Origin: Smittium culicis | Taxonomy: Eukaryota > Kickxellomycota > Harpellomycetes > Harpellales > Legeriomycetaceae | Length of the DNA stretch: 11,922 nt | Direction of reading: 5' to 3' | Assembly: GCA_001970855.1 (NCBI GenBank) | Contig: LSSN01000428.1 | Coordinates: 1 to 11,922 of the forward strand | Part shown: piece by piece, positions 8,289 through 11,922 of the stretch | How the letters are laid out: the number at the start of each line of letters is the position of its first letter | How positions within the stretch are numbered: the first letter of the stretch is position 1 | Notes under the pieces: model-generated | Seen by the model: the letters and a program-made list of their open reading frames with translations, nothing else | Database searches by the model: none | What the model was told of the DNA's origin: nothing | Translations under genes and position numbers: made by a program

Positions 8289-9112
8289 AGGAAGGAAAAT
8301 TTAAAGGAGTAGAATGTTTTTGAGTATTAAGGATTTGTTTGGATAAAAAGTAAAAGCTGGATGTCCAAGATGAGGATTTGTTTACGCTATTAAAAAAGAA
8401 AAATAATAATCTATACAAGTGAAGGCGTGATCTATTTATGGATAAATGGATTTAGATACAGCGAGCAGCTAAAAATTGCCAAGATTTGGATCTATGCTAT
8501 AGCCTATTATGTATATAAATAAATCAACTTATATACCCTCTTAGATAAAAAAAAAAAAGCTCAATTTATTCAGTATCAGATTTGAATATTATCCAAAAAA
8601 AAAAGATCAGATAAACTCTAGAAAACAAAGCAATGTAATTGGCAGGATTTTAGCAGACAAAAAGGAGCTATCTTTTCGTTTTTTACTATTTATTCCAAGG
8701 GGAATTAATAATTGGGAATAAGTTTATATTATATACTTTACTTATAATTTTAGTATATATTATTCTCTATTTTACATACTGTTTATAATATTCGATTATA
8801 AATAGAATTCGGTTAAAATAAAAAATATAAATGAAGTAAAGTCGTAACAAAAGTATGAGTATCGAGGGAAATAAATTCTCAACTAAGGTTTTGCTTATGT
8901 ACCAGCACACTTTTTATACATACAAAACAACAGAAAGCAAATGAAGTATCAGTATTTTAGACTATCAGCTTTTATAAATAACATTACTAATTATAATGAT
9001 ATTTGGTAAAAGTGTATACAACATAAAAGTTGGTAAAAAGAAGAAAAAACAAAGAGTAAATGTATTTTATAAAACGAGAGCCAGTTTTTCTAAACTTTAG
9101 AAACTGAATCAT
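8289..9112. other. Intergenic region: MPP-alpha promoter and TMEM16 3' flank
   Basis: No gene is supported in these 824 bases on either strand. It should contain the MPP-alpha promoter (right of 8289, read leftward) and the terminator region of the TMEM16 gene (left of 9113). TA-rich words such as those around 8508-8535 could be TATA elements. An AATAAA on the minus strand overlaps the TMEM16 stop codon (9117-9112), so it is unlikely to be its only polyadenylation signal. Confidence 0.5.
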
Positions 9113-11833
9113 TTATTCAGCCTTAAAAGATTGATTGATGAGCCTATCGCCTAGTTTCAAATACTTTGCGTTTGATAGTTCGATATCCTTACTAATAGCC
9201 TCGCCATCAATGCCCAAAGACTCAAAATCAAGCAAGCTTTGCTGCAGTATAGTGCGCCTGTTCCTCTCTTTTTTCAGAGCGCAGGTGCTAGACAAATTAG
9301 CGCTAAACAAGCCGGGGCAGCTTTTAACCGCGAAAATCACGACCTTGTTGCACAGTAGGAAAAAGTGCTCTGCAACGACTGCAACGATTAAAGCTGCAAC
9401 TAGACTAGTCCTTCCAAATTTGTCTAAATCGCTTGCTGTAGTGCTAGGGAAAAGCCAGCCCAGTACTGGGTTGAACTGGTAAACAAGCAACGAGTTCACA
9501 ACCGATCCGATCCAACTGGTGAGTGTCAGAGTTTCTAACCACGGCCCAATCGTGTTTGTTAGAACTGGTACTGGTTTCCTGACGTTTTCGCAGATTTTGA
9601 ATGCGTCTGCCCGTAGCTCGAAAAAGTTGTTTATAAGCGATATCAATGGCGCTACTGGCCAAATAACCGAATAAAACGAAACATATCCAAACTGCGTCAC
9701 CATTTCTGCATAATCATTGTAGACATCATAGCCAACTAGTCCAGCTTCTTCTGTCACTGAATATACAAATTTTGCCTGTAGGAGCGAGTTATATACTTTA
9801 GATCCATTTGGATTTCTAGAATCATCATGTTTGAGATTACTTGTACTAATAGATGAACAATCGTTGTTTTGGGAGCTATTATTTGACTCGAAAATTTCAG
9901 AATTCAAAGAATTTAGCGGTGAGCCATTAGGGGGTGTATGTTGTTGTGCCGTCGTGTTATTTACTTTAGTGTTTCTATCCTTCCAATATTTCATAACACC
10001 CGGTAAAACGGACAAGGTAAATTGATTTATTAGCTGAGCTGTCAAGATGAAGTATATAAGTAGAGTTTGGAGCTTCTCCGCTGCTGGAGTGGAACTTTCT
10101 TTAAGATTTGCCATTTCCATAAACATTTCAAAATTGATTATGCCTCCAGAATTAGCAGAAACGCTGAATAGTCCAATTACGTGCGAATATGACCAGAAAA
10201 GAGGCAATAAGCATACATAAAACAGTTTGCGACTCCAAACTTCAAAGTGTAGCCGAAGAGGAATAAATACCCAAGCTAGGAGTAGGAGGTACCCTTGGTC
10301 TTGCAAAAACCTAAATAAAAAAATCTTTTGGTTGTACTTGTACTTGAAGTCAGTTTGGTACTCATAATTTTCAAACTCAGTTAGTTTTAGCGAAACAAAC
10401 TCACAGAAATTGTTAAAAACAGGTATGAATAGAGAGTAGCAAACGGTTGGTAAAAAGGTCAGTATTCCTGCGAGCGGTCCATTATATATTTCCTCCATGA
10501 ATACCTGGAAAGCAAAGAAAACTGCTACTAGAAAAAACATTGCTATCAAGAAGAATATCATAATCGGAATTCCAAGCAACTGGCGAAGGAACCGCTTTCT
10601 GCTATCGTAAACAGGTATTTTTTCGTTAGTTACCGGATCAACTACAAAATGGTCAGGTTTGAAGCTTGACCTGCGGAAGTCGTTTTGGTTAACTTTTAGG
10701 CGGTAGTCTAGCTGCTCGATATCGTCAGATTCCATTCCATTGGATAGTTTGGAGTCCAAGACAGGTAATCCCCAATTTCTGGCTAGCTCGGATTCCCTGA
10801 GTTTCCAAGCATGCGTAAAAAACAAGCTCCAAAGCATCAAAAGGATAGAAAAAATGGCAGAGAACTGCCATGAAAGAAAGTATGTGATAAAACCTAAAAT
10901 TGCAGGGATTGAAAGCCAGCGGAAATAAAACTGCAAGTATGCAAAGTATATAGCAGTTTCTTCGCCAAAGTGTAGTCTTATATCCATCAAGTCTTTATCG
11001 GTAATAAAAATTTTTGAAGACCACGATTTTATCCACTTGCTGTTTAATTTCTTATCATGTAGCGGAAAAACAGCGCTAACGTACTTTTCATTATCAGTTC
11101 TTATATCTGCACATCCTTGATTTACGGGACCAGAAATAATCCTATGAACAATTCTCTGCCTAGACGCAGTGCTTAGTAGAGTGCTCGGGGTAAATTCATC
11201 AAAGTCAAAGAAGCTGCTATCTGACAATAGCTGGCTGTTTTGAGAACTAGTATTTAAGCCAGGATTTTCACTCTTTAGTAAATTAAAGCGGTAGTTAGAT
11301 AAAGCCATTCGTTTATATTCAAGCTCGATCCTTTCTTTACTGCAAGAAATAAACAATAGAATTTGGGTTGGATTGACTTTGATTTCAGCGTTTGAAATAG
11401 CTGATATTTTTTTGCTTTCGCTAGATTCATTGGAACTATCGTTTGAACCAAGCTTCGAAAGTTTATTATTTAGCGTTTTGAATTTTTTAATTCCTTGCCT
11501 AACCTCAAAACTCAAGCCGGCATTAGTAAGTTTTTTTACTATAGATTCAAAGTTTTCCCGAATCTTGACAGATTTGTCCTTAGAAGCAAATTTGCTTAGG
11601 GATCCGACTATTTTAGTTCCTTCAATATTTTCGAGTATCGAGTTTTTGGTAGAAGAGGAGTAGTCAAAAACGATAACAAAATCAGAAAAAGACTTGAATT
11701 CTTCAGAGCCGTTTTTTGGAGACAGTAGCTCAGCATCTGACATTTTTTGAACTGCTTCTGAATATTCGGAGGAATTTTTCATGAAGTTTAAATCATCGAA
11801 ATATTCGCAAAATTCATCTTTGTCAGAATACAT
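9113..11833 (-). CDS. Anoctamin/TMEM16 family membrane protein (fungal Ist2/TMEM16 type)
   Basis: 906 residues, intronless, with an in-frame TAA 21 bases before the ATG. TMEM16 proteins are dimeric calcium-activated lipid scramblases or chloride channels; yeast Ist2 is an ER-plasma membrane tether. The cytoplasmic N-terminal domain (1-285) has a serine-rich patch at 130-146. The family entry motif LHFGEETAIYFAYLQFYFRW (287-306) leads into the first membrane segment. Further segments lie near 323-341, 421-446, 455-475, 513-530, 537-557, 590-612, 711-735, 765-790 and 810-832. The diagnostic block runs DYAEMVTQFG (707-716), INNFFELRADAFK (734-746), RKPVP (752-756) and IGPWLETL (762-769). Calcium-site positions D707, E710, E739 and D743 are kept with the exact spacing of fungal TMEM16 scramblases, and N603 is kept, but the helix-6 glutamate position is L607. 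An N/S-rich loop (about 621-680) separates helices 6 and 7. The tail after the last helix is only about 74 residues. Confidence 0.93.
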   Translation of the reverse strand: MYSDKDEFCEYFDDLNFMKNSSEYSEAVQKMSDAELLSPKNGSEEFKSFSDFVIVFDYSSSTKNSILENIEGTKIVGSLSKFASKDKSVKIRENFESIVKKLTNAGLSFEVRQGIKKFKTLNNKLSKLGSNDSSNESSESKKISAISNAEIKVNPTQILLFISCSKERIELEYKRMALSNYRFNLLKSENPGLNTSSQNSQLLSDSSFFDFDEFTPSTLLSTASRQRIVHRIISGPVNQGCADIRTDNEKYVSAVFPLHDKKLNSKWIKSWSSKIFITDKDLMDIRLHFGEETAIYFAYLQFYFRWLSIPAILGFITYFLSWQFSAIFSILLMLWSLFFTHAWKLRESELARNWGLPVLDSKLSNGMESDDIEQLDYRLKVNQNDFRRSSFKPDHFVVDPVTNEKIPVYDSRKRFLRQLLGIPIMIFFLIAMFFLVAVFFAFQVFMEEIYNGPLAGILTFLPTVCYSLFIPVFNNFCEFVSLKLTEFENYEYQTDFKYKYNQKIFLFRFLQDQGYLLLLAWVFIPLRLHFEVWSRKLFYVCLLPLFWSYSHVIGLFSVSANSGGIINFEMFMEMANLKESSTPAAEKLQTLLIYFILTAQLINQFTLSVLPGVMKYWKDRNTKVNNTTAQQHTPPNGSPLNSLNSEIFESNNSSQNNDCSSISTSNLKHDDSRNPNGSKVYNSLLQAKFVYSVTEEAGLVGYDVYNDYAEMVTQFGYVSFYSVIWPVAPLISLINNFFELRADAFKICENVRKPVPVLTNTIGPWLETLTLTSWIGSVVNSLLVYQFNPVLGWLFPSTTASDLDKFGRTSLVAALIVAVVAEHFFLLCNKVVIFAVKSCPGLFSANLSSTCALKKERNRRTILQQSLLDFESLGIDGEAISKDIELSNAKYLKLGDRLINQSFKAE

Positions 11834-11922
11834 TTTATGGGGAAATATTCTTTATAAATGGTTTAATCGTAGGTTTTATAGCGAAGAAATTATATTAGAG
11901 GGGTTAGAGTTTGTATATATTA
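11834..11922 (-). promoter_or_regulatory. Upstream flank of the TMEM16 gene
   Basis: The final 89 bases precede the TMEM16 start codon on the minus strand. They are AT-rich, with several TATA-like words (for example ATTTATAAAG at about 11859-11850), and include the in-frame TAA that closes the reading frame upstream. The promoter probably extends beyond the window. Confidence 0.35.

Overview
The window looks like nuclear DNA of an AT-rich fungus. Intergenic DNA is packed with A and T runs, the coding parts are clearly richer in G+C, and two of the four genes carry one short spliceosomal intron each (GTAAAT...TTAG and probably GTAAAC...CTAG, about 110-124 nt). The gene content is a fungal-type TMEM16 protein, a mitochondrial processing peptidase alpha subunit, an animal-type aminoacylase-1 and a divergent glycosyltransferase-25-like protein. 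This suits an early-diverging, AT-rich fungus such as a Kickxellomycotina/Harpellales gut fungus. That placement is an inference from general character, not from a search.

Layout, left to right. Positions 1-162 are a (TAA)51 microsatellite running off the window edge. Positions 163-2331 are gene-poor. They hold a 188-bp non-autonomous transposon flanked by TTAA with CCCTTTC ends (piggyBac-like MITE, 833-1028), an imperfect 23-bp direct repeat, and a stretch of raised G+C (about 1485-2067) that may be a decayed coding sequence. Positions 2332-3659 (+) are aminoacylase-1 in two exons. Positions 4591-5721 (+) are a type II membrane protein with a GT25-like domain. The convergent gap 5722-6378 holds a small G+C island with a 24-codon reading frame. 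Positions 8269-6379 (-) are the mitochondrial processing peptidase alpha subunit in two exons, the first of which is almost entirely the targeting presequence. Positions 11833-9113 (-) are an intronless 906-residue anoctamin/TMEM16 protein. The last 89 bases are its upstream flank.

The four genes are ordinary single transcription units: two on plus, two on minus, with the pairs converging. They share no evident pathway: N-acyl amino acid hydrolysis in the cytosol, secretory-pathway glycosylation, mitochondrial precursor processing, and a membrane lipid scramblase, channel or tether. I found no rRNA, tRNA, CRISPR array or bacterial-type defence system. The most unusual items are the MITE, the G+C island with a possible microprotein, and loss of one calcium-ligand position in the TMEM16 protein.
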